Assembly: GCA_012959765.1 (NCBI GenBank)
Contig: DUCO01000040.1
Location: 124,001-188,000, forward strand
DNA: 64,000 nucleotides
Source: Dehalococcoidia bacterium
GTDB taxonomy: Bacteria > Chloroflexota > Dehalococcoidia > Lucifugimonadales > Lucifugimonadaceae
Reading direction: 5' to 3'
Position numbers and translations under genes: made by a program
Shown: one piece after another, positions 9,562-19,520 of the stretch
Position numbering within the stretch: position 1 is the first letter of the stretch
Layout of the letters: each line of letters opens with the position of its first letter
Notes under the pieces: model-generated
Told to the model about the DNA's origin: nothing
Databases searched by the model: none
The model's input: the letters and a program-made list of their open reading frames with translations, nothing else

Positions 9562-11210
9562 TCAGCCAGTCGTTGGATTAGTCGGTGTTACCGTGCCGGG
9601 GATTTCTGATTGCTGAGGCAATTCATGCTTCTTTTTGAACTTATCAGCCAGCGACCTGCGCCTGTTTCCGATCTTCCAACGCCACCAGCCATATCTGACC
9701 AGCACCAACCAGATCACCATCAAGATCTCAAATAGAATTAAAGCAAGCCCCAATGCAAAACTGGGTCGCTCCCAGGCTTCAAACATCGAATTAGGGTCAA
9801 CCATGTGATTGACCCAGGTTATTCCGTTGTCATTTGCACGTTTGCCGAGATCGAGAAGATTAGCGAACCAGCGCGTGAGACCCAGACCGATCCAAAACGC
9901 GGTAAAAGAAACAGGGATCGAAAACCATGTTATTGAGTTCCACCACATGGCCACCGGCACGATTACTCTACGTGATTTGATGTCAGCCAATTCCTCGGGT
10001 GAAAACTTTTCAGTGACTCCGGCATTTGATCCTCTCCAGAAATAATTGGAAGTATTCCGCCCACCGAGTTCGTCGAGCAGCAGCAGATAAACCTCTTCAA
10101 TGTTTTCCCAGTATCCGGTGTGATCCAGACCAATACTGCCAAAATTCGTCACTCTGCGGTTAATCGGTCCAACCATGCCATCTGGAATACGCGGGGCTGC
10201 CAGAACACCGGCTGTTGCTATATCGAATCTTGTCCACAAATCTAACCAGCGTAGTTTGGCGGGTAGAGGACGGCGGTAGCGATCATTGTTCGAATCAACA
10301 ACACCCGTCTTCCATGCCAGGGTCATGATCGACCCAATGCTCACAAATGCATCTACTCGATCGAGGAGTTTTCTGGAAGCTTCACCGTTGGGACCTTTCG
10401 CCCGTTGATATAGCGTGGCAAGTGCGTCGTAGACGATCAAATTACCCGTGGAATGGGCCAGAATCACAATTTTTTCCACTTTTTCGGCATCTTGCTTATT
10501 TGCCAGAGATCTCAACTGCTCAATGAATTCGTCGCGAAGTTTCGCCGACTGAACATCATCTTCTACAACCACATAAATATCGCCAAGTGAACCCACGACA
10601 ATTTTCTGTAGCAAGCCTTTTACAAGATTAACAATCTTCTGAATTGCTGGAGTAAATGACACATACTCAAATGCCTTCAAAACAATCGGACCGATGATCG
10701 CTGCGGGAAATATCAACAACAGGAGCACATTCGCAAATATGAACGAAACTACCCGTTCAAGTGTGGAAAGGCTGGCAGCTTGGTTAGGGTGGCGCCCTGA
10801 ATTTTGAGTTCACTGTCATCATGGAAATCATCGGGGAAATCTTTTCTGATGATTTTTCTTGATCCGTACCAAACACGATGCCACACAACCCTGAATATTC
10901 TGAATTGATGACGGCTGGCTCGCCAGATAACCCATCTCACCAGTGTCGGTGTACTCGCGGGGTTAAATGCCTGTGCCCACCAGTATTCAGAAACTCTGTA
11001 AGTAGTACTAGTCCCGTTCAGCGTGTAACTAATGTCCACGTGAGCATCGTCTTCGGCCTCGGCATCGCCCGAGACGGTAACACTAGCCTCGGCCAGTTTC
11101 CGAAGACGTATTGCCTGTAGCAATTTCGTAGTAACACTTCGAAGCGTCGAACCCTTTTTAGCATCACCCATTCCGTGCACAGCTATCAAACCGTGCTTTG
11201 CAGCCATCAC
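9562..11210 (-). pseudogene. Alpha/beta-hydrolase-like membrane protein split by a frameshift (ORFs 10749..11210 and 9562..10728)
   Basis: Upstream ORF has HGLIAVHGMGD, downstream ORF has VILAHSTGNLIVYDAL; the downstream frame stays open upstream of its GTG start (GRHPNQAASLSTLERVVSFIFANVLLLL) across the upstream stop. Confidence 0.65.
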
Positions 11211-11396
11211 TACCTGCCCTTGAGAGGGCTATGTGCTTAACATGCACTCATTGCATTTCTATGCGCATCATGAGGTATTTCGGCGAATCGGGCTAGATAT
11301 GAAACGGCAAGTAGTAGCTATCAGCCATCATTTGACGTAATTCGTAACCGTTCAAGTTCCTTGCGTGCAGTCAAGTTGTGATGTTAAGAATGTGAA

Positions 11397-12870
11397 CTAA
11401 TCGAGCAAACGGGAGTAGAGTTCCGTCTGGTTCGATCGTGCATCGGCGTAAATTGCTGAATTTCCGGTATTTGGTGTGTATGTTTCAGCAATGTGTGCCG
11501 GGTGGTCGTTAAGGCCTCTCCATACCCCCAGCGCATTCAGTGCCAGAATTGCCGTGCCGCGACTTGTGTCCTGCTGTTCGGCCGATACGCCAACCGGAAC
11601 ACCCAGTACGTCGGCCATGACCTGAAGCCACCACGGCGAGTTTGTAATAGCTCCGCCGCTGGCGATCATTTGATATCCCGACTTCACACCCGGCAAAAGT
11701 AGATCGGCGACGAGTGCGAATCGATAAGCGACCGATTCGAGCATTGCCTGGAGTATTTCGATTGGTGTTGTCGAGATTCGAATGCCTTCCAGCACTCCGG
11801 TCGCCGATGTTGACCAGCCGGTTGCACGTTCGCCTGCAATAAAGGGAAGCACGTTGATTCCGTGTTGTGCTGGCTTTAGTTTTTCAAGCTCGGAGTTGAG
11901 TTGTTCAATAGGGGGTAACTTGAGATTATCGAGCGCCCACTGGACGACGTTTCCACCTTCGGAAAACGATCCGCCTAAAAGTGTTCTGGTTTCGCCGAGT
12001 CGATATGCCCAGAGTCCGTTTGGTACCTCTGGCGCAGGTCCTTCACTGAGCACTCGCATTGCTCCGGTAGTACCAACAGTTAGGGCGACTTTCGTTTCGT
12101 CGACACAGCCGGTTCCTACATTCACGGCTGCTCCGTCGCCTACTGCAAGCAGGAACGGCAGCTCGGCAAGCGCAGGCCATCGCTGCGCGAATTCTGGTGC
12201 GAGGGCACGCTCAGGGTCACTCCATGACGCGAGTTCGGGAAGGTTCTCTTCACCGATACCCAGTCGACCTAGTAGCCCTTGATCCCAGTTCATTTCGTGG
12301 CGGTTTAGTAGTCCGCTCCACGATGAGACACAGTAGCTCGTTTTGACATCGCTGCGGCCAAACCACTTTGAAAATATGTAGGTTGAGATATCGACGTACT
12401 TGTCGATTTTGTCGGCGATATCGGGCTGGGTGCGCCTTAGCCACCTGATACGACCCGGCAGGTACGAGGTGTGCTGCATCACGCCGGTGCGGTCGTAGAC
12501 GACAGGGACGTTCAACTCATTGCGCAGGCGGTCGACGTCGTATGCAGATCGGGTGTCGGCGTAGGTGTAGACGGGGGTGACTGGCTCGTCGTTGGTGTCG
12601 ACTCCGAGTACGGTGCTTGCCATGCTGTCGAAGCCGACACCAGCGATTTCGGCGGTAAGACTCCCGGATTTGCTCAGAACAGAATCTATGGCTTCTTCGG
12701 TGGCGCTACGAATTAAATCGGCGTCTTCTTCTGATGTACCGTCTGAAGCTACCGTTTGCGTATGGGGAACAGTCGTCTCGATGCCAGAAACGCTGCGTGC
12801 GTGCGAATCGAAGAGACCGGCCTTCACAGAAGAACTGCCGATATCGACCGCTAGCACATACGGCGATTCG
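11397..12870 (-). CDS. FGGY-family carbohydrate kinase (gluconokinase/xylulokinase-like)
   Basis: YVLAVDIGSSSVKAGLFD, GVGFDSMASTVLGVD, ALTVGTTGAMR, IASGGAITNSPWWLQVMADVLGVPV; TTG start approx. 12870 preferred over 13007, which overlaps the next gene. Confidence 0.88.
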
Positions 12871-12924
12871 TATTCACTCAACGCTGTAACCGTTCTCTTA
12901 GTTAATTTTGATCGATCGAACGCT

Positions 12925-14085
12925 TCAGGAAACCAGATGTTTTTCGACCAATGACTGGTCGATTTCGATACCCAGTCCAGGCTTATCGCTTGGTTCAAAG
13001 AAGCCATTTTTAGGCCCGTATTCTTGGGCTGTAATGGCGTTTTTGTATCGGTTTGCGTGGTGACTGTGTTCCATGATCATGAAGTTGGAACAGGAAGCCG
13101 AATACTCGACCGTTGAAGCGACCGACAGAATTCCACCACCACCTACGTGAGGTGCCACTGGAATATTATAGGTGTCGGCAATCGTTCCGATTCTGTGGCC
13201 TTCAGTGATTCCAGTGCGAGCGATGTCGTGCATCACAATGTCGTAGGCGCGCCGCTCGAAAGCTTCTCGCATTTCGTATCGAGTTCGACTCCATTCACCG
13301 ATGGCAACGGCCATGTCGAGGGCTTCTGAAAGTGCCACAGCGCCCGGAATATCTTCTGGAACAAGTGGTGATTCAAGCCATGTGAAATCGAGTTTTTCGA
13401 GTTCACGGCCAAGCTTGATGGCGCTTGAAACCGACTGGCGCATGTGAACATCGCACATCAGCATGATGCTGGGGCCGATTCGCTTACGAACGGTGCTGGC
13501 GATTTCGGCGACTCCTTCGGCATCAAGCAGCAGGTGAAGCTTCAGTGCCTGATAGCCGTAGCCGACGTGCTCTTCCGCCTTATCGGCGACTTTCTCGGGA
13601 TCGGTTCCGCTGATACCCGCGTAGAGCTTGATCTTGTCTCTGTAGCGTCCACCGGCCAGCTTGTGCACCGGCTTTCCGGTCGCCTTGCCAACGATGTCCC
13701 ACAAAGCGATATCAGTGCCGCCAATGGCATCGATGTAGAAGCCTGTTGGGTGTCCTCGCTCGCGCATTGCACCATAGTTGCGAGTCCAGATTGCCTCGAT
13801 ATCGAAAGGATCACGCCCCATGATGAGAGGTCGAACCAAATCTTCGATAATCGTGTGAGTCGTTCGTGGTGAAACAGGTGATTGCGCTTCGCCCCAGCCA
13901 ATGATTCCGGTATCGGTTTCGATCTTGATTACGGTTGTTTCGTGGTGCTTCGAGTAGATCGAAGTGAACGCCGTCTTATCGACAAAGTATTCGCCGTAGT
14001 CGATTACTGCGGGTCGTTCGTTGCCCTCGTCGTCATCGTCGCGGGTAATCCGGATCGGGAACGCGGTAATTTCTTTGATCTTCAA
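12925..14085 (-). CDS. Mandelate racemase/muconate lactonizing enzyme family (enolase superfamily) 1
   Basis: IGWGEAQSPVSP, GGTDIALWDIVGKATGKPVHKLAGG, CDVH/LESP/GEWS metal-ligand positions, APHVGGGG. Confidence 0.88.
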   Translation of the reverse strand: MKIKEITAFPIRITRDDDDEGNERPAVIDYGEYFVDKTAFTSIYSKHHETTVIKIETDTGIIGWGEAQSPVSPRTTHTIIEDLVRPLIMGRDPFDIEAIWTRNYGAMRERGHPTGFYIDAIGGTDIALWDIVGKATGKPVHKLAGGRYRDKIKLYAGISGTDPEKVADKAEEHVGYGYQALKLHLLLDAEGVAEIASTVRKRIGPSIMLMCDVHMRQSVSSAIKLGRELEKLDFTWLESPLVPEDIPGAVALSEALDMAVAIGEWSRTRYEMREAFERRAYDIVMHDIARTGITEGHRIGTIADTYNIPVAPHVGGGGILSVASTVEYSASCSNFMIMEHSHHANRYKNAITAQEYGPKNGFFEPSDKPGLGIEIDQSLVEKHLVS

Positions 14086-14150
14086 CGGGGAAGAATGTCT
14101 TTCATCTTTTGATTTTGGCTATTTACTTGCAGCGAATTTTTGAAAACAGG

Positions 14151-14474
14151 CTAGTCTGCCTGCATCTTTTCTGGAATCATCATTTCGAAAAATTCGATAC
14201 GATTGCTGATTACATGTTCTCGCATTTGGGCGCCGAATGGTGCTGCCTCTGGTACAGATGGAACGCCTTCACGATAAGGCGAATCGATTGTTGCGTCGGT
14301 CCACTGCATGTACACGCGATTGGTATCGCCTGGCAATGTCCCGCCGTTGAAGTAAATAGTGACTTTTGATCGCTGACCGGCAGCGGTGTAGGCATCGCCC
14401 TGCTGCTGCATCAGCGAAGCAACTTTACGAGCAGAACCGGGCTTCACGTCATACACACGTCTGATTACATACAT
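14151..14474 (-). CDS. Small ferredoxin-like alpha-beta-barrel protein (NIPSNAP/monooxygenase-like)
   Basis: MYVIRRVYDVKPGSARKVASLMQQQG; internal Met chosen as start. Confidence 0.4.
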   Translation of the reverse strand: MYVIRRVYDVKPGSARKVASLMQQQGDAYTAAGQRSKVTIYFNGGTLPGDTNRVYMQWTDATIDSPYREGVPSVPEAAPFGAQMREHVISNRIEFFEMMIPEKMQAD

Positions 14475-14671
14475 AGTTTTCTCCTCGAATTGCTGGGACA
14501 TCTATCTAGAAAATGTTTTCTGTGAAACATGTTTTTTAGACTGAACTCCGACAAAGTACATCTTGAACCGGCAGCGAGTAAATGGTCGCACACAAGTTTC
14601 ACTTGATTTTCATGACGATCCAACGGTTATCGGAGATATGATTATCAGGTTGTCACCAAACAATTACTGAG

Positions 14672-14685
14672 CAAAATATATTTTG
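14672..14685. promoter_or_regulatory. 14-bp perfect palindrome CAAAATATATTTTG upstream of pntAA
   Basis: Self-complementary sequence, 17 nt upstream of the ATG at 14703. Confidence 0.35.
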
Positions 14686-14702
14686 TTCGTCTGGAGCAGT
14701 GG

Positions 14703-15821
14703 ATGAAGATCGGGGCCCCGAAGGAGTCAGATCCCAATGAGCACCGCGTGGCATTAGTGCCAGAGACCGTTGAGCGTCTCGTCAAAGCGGGCCACGAGAT
14801 ATTTATTGAAGCCGGCGCTGGCACCGACGCCGGATTCCCCGATGCTGCCTATGCTGAGGTAGGTGCTAAAACAGCCTCAGCCAGTGAAATCGCCGGGTCT
14901 GTAGACATATTTGTGCATGTCCAGCCGCCAACCTCGGATGAGGTGAGTGCGCTCAAAAAAGGCAGCATCGTTGTGAGCACACTGAACGCTCGCACCAACC
15001 CGAGTGGCGTTGCAGAGCTTGCTTCGGCTGGAGCCACAGCGTTGGCTATGGAGCTGGTTCCACGAATCGCCCGAGCCCAGCGCATGGACGTGTTGTCGTC
15101 TCAGGCATCTATCGCCGGATACAAGGCAGCGTTGCTCGCCGCCAACTCGCTCGGCAAATATCTACCAATGATGATGACCGCCGCGGGAACTATTCCACCG
15201 GCGAAGATTCTCGTACTTGGAGCCGGTGTCGCCGGACTCCAGGCAATCGCCACCGCCCGTCGTTTGGGCGCAGTGGTCGAGGCGTTCGATGTGCGAGCCG
15301 CTGCCGGTGAGCAGGTTGAGAGTCTTGGTGCGAAGTTCATCCAACCTCCGGCTGCAGAAGATGCCGAAGCCGCCGGTGGATATGCTAGGGCTCAGACCGA
15401 AGAGGAGCAAGCGGCTCAGCGCGAATTCCTCAAGGGACACATCGCAGAAGCCGATGCCGTAATTACTACCGCGGCAATTCCTGGTCGCCCTGCCCCGCTT
15501 CTGATGACAGAAGACATGGTGGCGGTGATGAAACCCGGTAGCGTGGTGATCGACCTCGCAGCGGAGTCGGGTGGAAACGTAGTGGGCACGGTTGCTGGTG
15601 AAATCGTCATGAAAAACGGCGTTGCAATTAACGGGCCGGTAAATGTTCCAAGCTCGATGCCATTCGACGCAAGCCAGCTCTACTCAAGAAACGTTATGGC
15701 GCTCTTCGACCTGATTATCGACAGGAAAGAAGGCACGCTTACTTTAGATTTTGAAGATGAAGTCATCGATTCGATGTGTGTCGCTCACGAAGGTGAAGCT
15801 CGGCACGGGTTGGGTGAATAG
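14703..15821 (+). CDS. pntAA: NAD(P) transhydrogenase subunit alpha, NAD-binding part
   Basis: MKIGAPKESDPNEHRVALVPETVERLVKAGHE, RAQRMDVLSSQASIAGYKA, GAGVAGLQAIATARRLGAVVEAFDVR. Confidence 0.95.
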   Translation: MKIGAPKESDPNEHRVALVPETVERLVKAGHEIFIEAGAGTDAGFPDAAYAEVGAKTASASEIAGSVDIFVHVQPPTSDEVSALKKGSIVVSTLNARTNPSGVAELASAGATALAMELVPRIARAQRMDVLSSQASIAGYKAALLAANSLGKYLPMMMTAAGTIPPAKILVLGAGVAGLQAIATARRLGAVVEAFDVRAAAGEQVESLGAKFIQPPAAEDAEAAGGYARAQTEEEQAAQREFLKGHIAEADAVITTAAIPGRPAPLLMTEDMVAVMKPGSVVIDLAAESGGNVVGTVAGEIVMKNGVAINGPVNVPSSMPFDASQLYSRNVMALFDLIIDRKEGTLTLDFEDEVIDSMCVAHEGEARHGLGE

Positions 15822-15873
15822 CAAGATGAAGTTTTTATTCACCAGCAAGACCACACAAGGAGCTTCCAAGTAA

Positions 15874-16173
15874 ATGTTTGATGCCGAAGCGCTAATCGTC
15901 GCGCTAACAGTGTTCGTACTTGCGATTTTTATCGGGTACGAAGTAATTACAAAAGTGCCGCCAACGCTGCACACCCCGCTCATGTCGGGTTCGAACGCCA
16001 TTTCTGGCATCGTCATCGTCGGTGCCCTGCTCGTAGCAGGTCAGGCCGAAGGCATAACTGGCCAGATCCTCGGAGCAATCGCCATTGGGCTCGCCATGAT
16101 CAACGTGGTCGGCGGGTTCATGGTTACTGACCGAATGTTGAAGATGTTCAAACGAAATGGTGACCGGTTATGA
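15874..16173 (+). CDS. pntAB: NAD(P) transhydrogenase subunit alpha 2, membrane part
   Basis: VPPTLHTPLMSGSNAISGIVIVGAL. Confidence 0.95.
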   Translation: MFDAEALIVALTVFVLAIFIGYEVITKVPPTLHTPLMSGSNAISGIVIVGALLVAGQAEGITGQILGAIAIGLAMINVVGGFMVTDRMLKMFKRNGDRL

Positions 16174-17573
16174 GTACTGAAGCACTTCTCAGTATCAACA
16201 TCACAAATCTGGCGTACATATTCGCCGCTATTCTTTTCATCGTCGGGCTGAAGAAGCTTGGATCGCCGGCCACAGCGCGTGGTGGTAACCGACTTAGCTC
16301 ACTCGCCATGCTGGTTGCCGTGTTGGCAACCGTGCTTGGTAACGACCTGATGTCGTGGGAATGGATCATCGGTGGAGTTCTGATTGGTTCCGCGATCGGT
16401 ACGTACTCGGCTCGCAAGATCGCGATGACCGATATGCCGCAGCTCGTGGCAGTCTTCAACGGTTTCGGTGGTGCAGCTTCGGCTGTTGTCGCTGCTGCCC
16501 ATTTGGTTCGACTGATCGACGCTGGTGGCGATATCGCTGAAGACGTTTCGATCACAATCATGGCTTCGGTCATCGTTGGTGGCGTGACGCTTACCGGTAG
16601 CTTCATTGCTTACGGAAAGCTTCAGGGCCTTGTTCCGACACGACCTCTGCTGATGCCGATTCGAAACGTTATCAACGTTGCGCTTTTGATCGGAATGATC
16701 GCTTCGACTGTGTGGCTGGTTATCGATCCCTCGCTCACTCCTTTCCTGATTGCCGCTGGCATCGCGCTGGCGTTGGGAATTCTGGTTGTGATCCCGATCG
16801 GTGGCGCCGACATGCCGGTCGTTATCGCACTGCTGAACTCGTACTCGGGTATCGCTGGTGCTGCCACCGGTTTCGTACTTGGGAACACTGTTTTGATCAT
16901 CGCCGGTTCGCTGGTTGGTGCTTCAGGGCTGATCCTTACGAGGATCATGACCAAGGCGATGAACCGATCGCTAGCGAACGTGATGCTCGGTGGATTCGGA
17001 GTTGAGGATGGCGCATCAGCGAGTGGCGAGGAAGAAACTCGTCCCATCCGCTCGATTCAGGCCGATGACGCAGCGATGATGCTTGCTTACGCCCAATCGG
17101 TAATTTTCGTGCCGGGTTACGGATTAGCTGTTGCGCAGGCGCAGCACCAGGTTCGCGAACTTGCCGACCTGCTGAAGGAAAAAGGCATCAGTGTTCGATA
17201 CGCCATTCACCCGGTTGCGGGTCGAATGCCGGGTCACATGAACGTGCTGCTGGCCGAGGCAAACGTGCCGTATGACGAGTTGAAGGACCTTGACGAAATC
17301 AACGGTGAGTTCGCAAGGACCGACGTTGCGGTTGTCATTGGTGCGAACGACGTAACCAACCCTTCAGCACGCACTGACAAGTCGAGCCCGATCTACGGCA
17401 TGCCAATTCTGAACGTTGACGCGGCGCAGTCGGTCATCATGATGAAACGTGGAATGTCGGCTGGTTTCGCTGGTGTGCAGAACGAGTTGTTCTTTTTGGA
17501 CAAGACGATGATGCTATTCGGTGATGCTAAAGACTCGGTTGAGAAGATCGTTTCTGAGGTGAAGGACCTGTAG
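16170..17573 (+). CDS. pntB: NAD(P) transhydrogenase subunit beta
   Basis: FIVGLKKLGSPATARGGN, VFNGFGGAASA, IIPGYG-like VPGYGLAVAQAQHQVRELAD, HPVAGRMPGHMNVLLAEA. Confidence 0.96.
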   Translation: MSTEALLSINITNLAYIFAAILFIVGLKKLGSPATARGGNRLSSLAMLVAVLATVLGNDLMSWEWIIGGVLIGSAIGTYSARKIAMTDMPQLVAVFNGFGGAASAVVAAAHLVRLIDAGGDIAEDVSITIMASVIVGGVTLTGSFIAYGKLQGLVPTRPLLMPIRNVINVALLIGMIASTVWLVIDPSLTPFLIAAGIALALGILVVIPIGGADMPVVIALLNSYSGIAGAATGFVLGNTVLIIAGSLVGASGLILTRIMTKAMNRSLANVMLGGFGVEDGASASGEEETRPIRSIQADDAAMMLAYAQSVIFVPGYGLAVAQAQHQVRELADLLKEKGISVRYAIHPVAGRMPGHMNVLLAEANVPYDELKDLDEINGEFARTDVAVVIGANDVTNPSARTDKSSPIYGMPILNVDAAQSVIMMKRGMSAGFAGVQNELFFLDKTMMLFGDAKDSVEKIVSEVKDL

Positions 17574-17605
17574 GTCTTCGCTAGTAATTAGAGATAAATG
17601 GGGAA

Positions 17606-17636
17606 GGCCCCGGACTAATTGTCCGGGCCCTTTTTC
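17606..17636 (+). terminator. Rho-independent terminator downstream of pntB
   Basis: GGCCCCGGAC-TAATT-GTCCGGGCCC followed by TTTTT. Confidence 0.85.
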
Positions 17637-17650
17637 TTGCCCTTGCCTTC

Positions 17651-17770
17651 ATTTCCTGAGCGGAGTCATCGGAGTCGAAGGATCTGGGGTTGTGGTCGCG
17701 TGCGGGCACTGACCACAATGTTTAGTAAATCCTGTGAGGTCCCTCCGCTTCGCTTCGGTCGGGAAATAGG
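17651..17770. repeat. Inverted pair of the dispersed GATCC-TCGACTCCG...GGAAAT repeat (copies B1 inverted, B2 direct)
   Basis: B1 17651..17700 reverse complement reads CGCGACCACAACCCCAGATCCTTCGACTCCGATGACTCCGCTCAGGAAAT; B2 17733..17770 reads GTGAGGTCCCTCCGCTTCGCTTCGGTCGGGAAATAGG. Confidence 0.6.
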
Positions 17771-17811
17771 CGTTAGCTTGCGTAATAGCGTATTCATGAA
17801 GTCGTCTCCGT

Positions 17812-17930
17812 CAGGGAGGGAGAGGTTTTAGGTGAGGGGAAATGCAGGTGCGGGGCTGGGGCGTTCGGGTGTAGATGCTCTGACGTTTCCGTGCCCCCTC
17901 AACCTAACCTTCTCCCTCAAGGGAGAAGGG
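17812..17930. repeat. Inverted pair of a CCCTCAACCTAACC-TCTCCCT repeat
   Basis: 17812..17839 (CAGGGAGGGAGAGGTTTTAGGTGAGGGG) is near-complementary to 17893..17930 (CCCCCTCAACCTAACCTTCTCCCTCAAGGGAGAAGGG). Confidence 0.65.
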
Positions 17931-17976
17931 ATTAAGTGCCGCTCCATGCCGTCCCCCAAAACGGCGCCTCGCGCCC

Positions 17977-18762
17977 TTAGAACGCTTCGTGGAGTCCGTG
18001 GGGTGGCTGGCGAGTTTCTTTATTCCACAACGTCTCGACGTGGTATTTCGGCACCCAGTCGAGTACCCGTTTCGTCTTTTCGTTGTTGAACTTGCCGTGT
18101 GGCAGATCGGGAAGAATGAAGAACGACTCGCACTTCGTAGCAAGCCGCGAATCGGGAACTTCCACAGCAGCCTGAACCGCCGTTCCGCAGTCCTGCCACG
18201 CTGTCGAATACGGAACCATGTCTTCGTGATAAACCGGTGGCGCTTCCGGGCCGCCAAGGTTCCAGGAATGCTTCATGTTGTAGTAGAGCAGCGTTATGAC
18301 CTGAATGCCGTGCCGTTTGCTGAACACCCGGCAGATTTCCTGACCCAATCCCTTGGTGTGTGCGTATAGGCGCGTGCCCGGAGCAGGAGGCATATCTGGG
18401 TTCAGGTTGGTGTCCCATTCCTCGTATTGTTGACCCACCATCTGGAAGTGAGGTCCGGTGTTGATCACTCGCTTGATGCGATGCTCACGGGCAGCCGTCA
18501 TCATGGCGAAGTTGCCAATGGTGTTTACGTCGAACGCAAGCTGCCTGTGTGGACGCAGGACCGACAGGTTGATGATCACATCCATACCTTCGGCTGCCTT
18601 CACAACGCCATCGACGTCGTCAGCGGAAAGTTTCAGAAAGTCGCCCTTGTAATCGGCGTGAGGATCGTTGATATCGGTCAGCAGAATGTCGTGGCGATCT
18701 TTCATCGCGGTAACCGCCCAGGGTCCCAGCATTCCGTTTCCGCCAAGAATTAGGATTTTCAT
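17977..18762 (-). CDS. NAD-dependent epimerase/dehydratase family protein
   Basis: MKILILGGNGMLGPWAV...VINLSVLRPHRQLAFDVNTIGNFAMMTAARE; start trimmed to 18762. Confidence 0.8.
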   Translation of the reverse strand: MKILILGGNGMLGPWAVTAMKDRHDILLTDINDPHADYKGDFLKLSADDVDGVVKAAEGMDVIINLSVLRPHRQLAFDVNTIGNFAMMTAAREHRIKRVINTGPHFQMVGQQYEEWDTNLNPDMPPAPGTRLYAHTKGLGQEICRVFSKRHGIQVITLLYYNMKHSWNLGGPEAPPVYHEDMVPYSTAWQDCGTAVQAAVEVPDSRLATKCESFFILPDLPHGKFNNEKTKRVLDWVPKYHVETLWNKETRQPPHGLHEAF

Positions 18763-19448
18763 TGCGCCAACTCCGATGCTATTCCCGGCAACAAATTCTG
18801 GGCCGTTTTCGTAATAAATCGCTGGTGGTCGACTGGCGACTGAACGTGGATATCCTGCCACTGGATGAGCTCGCTGGTCGAAAGTGCTTCATTTACCGCT
18901 GCACCGATCATGCCGTGTGAAATCGCAGCCGTGTCTTCTGGTTTCGCCGAGCTACCGCCAACAAAGGGCCAGCCGAGCCTGAGATTCGCCACCTGAATTA
19001 AGCGGTCTCTGGCGAATTCTTTACATACGATTTCGACCAGATGGGCGCTTAACAGTTCCACATTTTCAGCAGAAGGATCGGTGCGCCACTTTTCGGTGAC
19101 CACCAGATTCTCTTCGTGGTCTTCATACAGCCGCAATGTGCTTATGTTCACGCACCGTGCCACCCCGGCATCGGAAGCAGCCTGCAGCAGGTTGTACATC
19201 CGCCTCGTGTGATAGTCGATCAGGTGTGTTGCAGTTCCAGATTGACCCTGGAATCCGATATTTACGATCGCATCGATACCCGCGACAAGTTTGTCGGTAT
19301 CGGCTTCGTGACCAAGGTCGTTTGGGGTGATGATATCGCCAGTGGCGTTGCGCGGTAGATCGGTCAGTCGAAGGGTGTGAGTTCCGGCAAGAGCGTCGGC
19401 AATTATCTGCGCAGTCGCAGATGCCGCCGACGTAATCAGCACGTTCAA
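18759..19448 (-). CDS. NAD-dependent epimerase/dehydratase family protein
   Basis: MNVLITSAASATAQIIADAL...IDAIVNIGFQGQSG; 4-nt overlap with the downstream paralog. Confidence 0.75.
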   Translation of the reverse strand: MNVLITSAASATAQIIADALAGTHTLRLTDLPRNATGDIITPNDLGHEADTDKLVAGIDAIVNIGFQGQSGTATHLIDYHTRRMYNLLQAASDAGVARCVNISTLRLYEDHEENLVVTEKWRTDPSAENVELLSAHLVEIVCKEFARDRLIQVANLRLGWPFVGGSSAKPEDTAAISHGMIGAAVNEALSTSELIQWQDIHVQSPVDHQRFITKTAQNLLPGIASELAQ

Positions 19449-19520
19449 TGTTCAACTCCACTCAATGAGTTTTGAATAATTCAACCCGATTCTAGATTCG
19501 GGTTCGTAGATACTAACGCT

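Noticed and set aside
17619-18089. Two plus-strand ORFs (70 and 85 aa)
   Set aside because: They are translations of the repeat island and terminator flank, not protein-like
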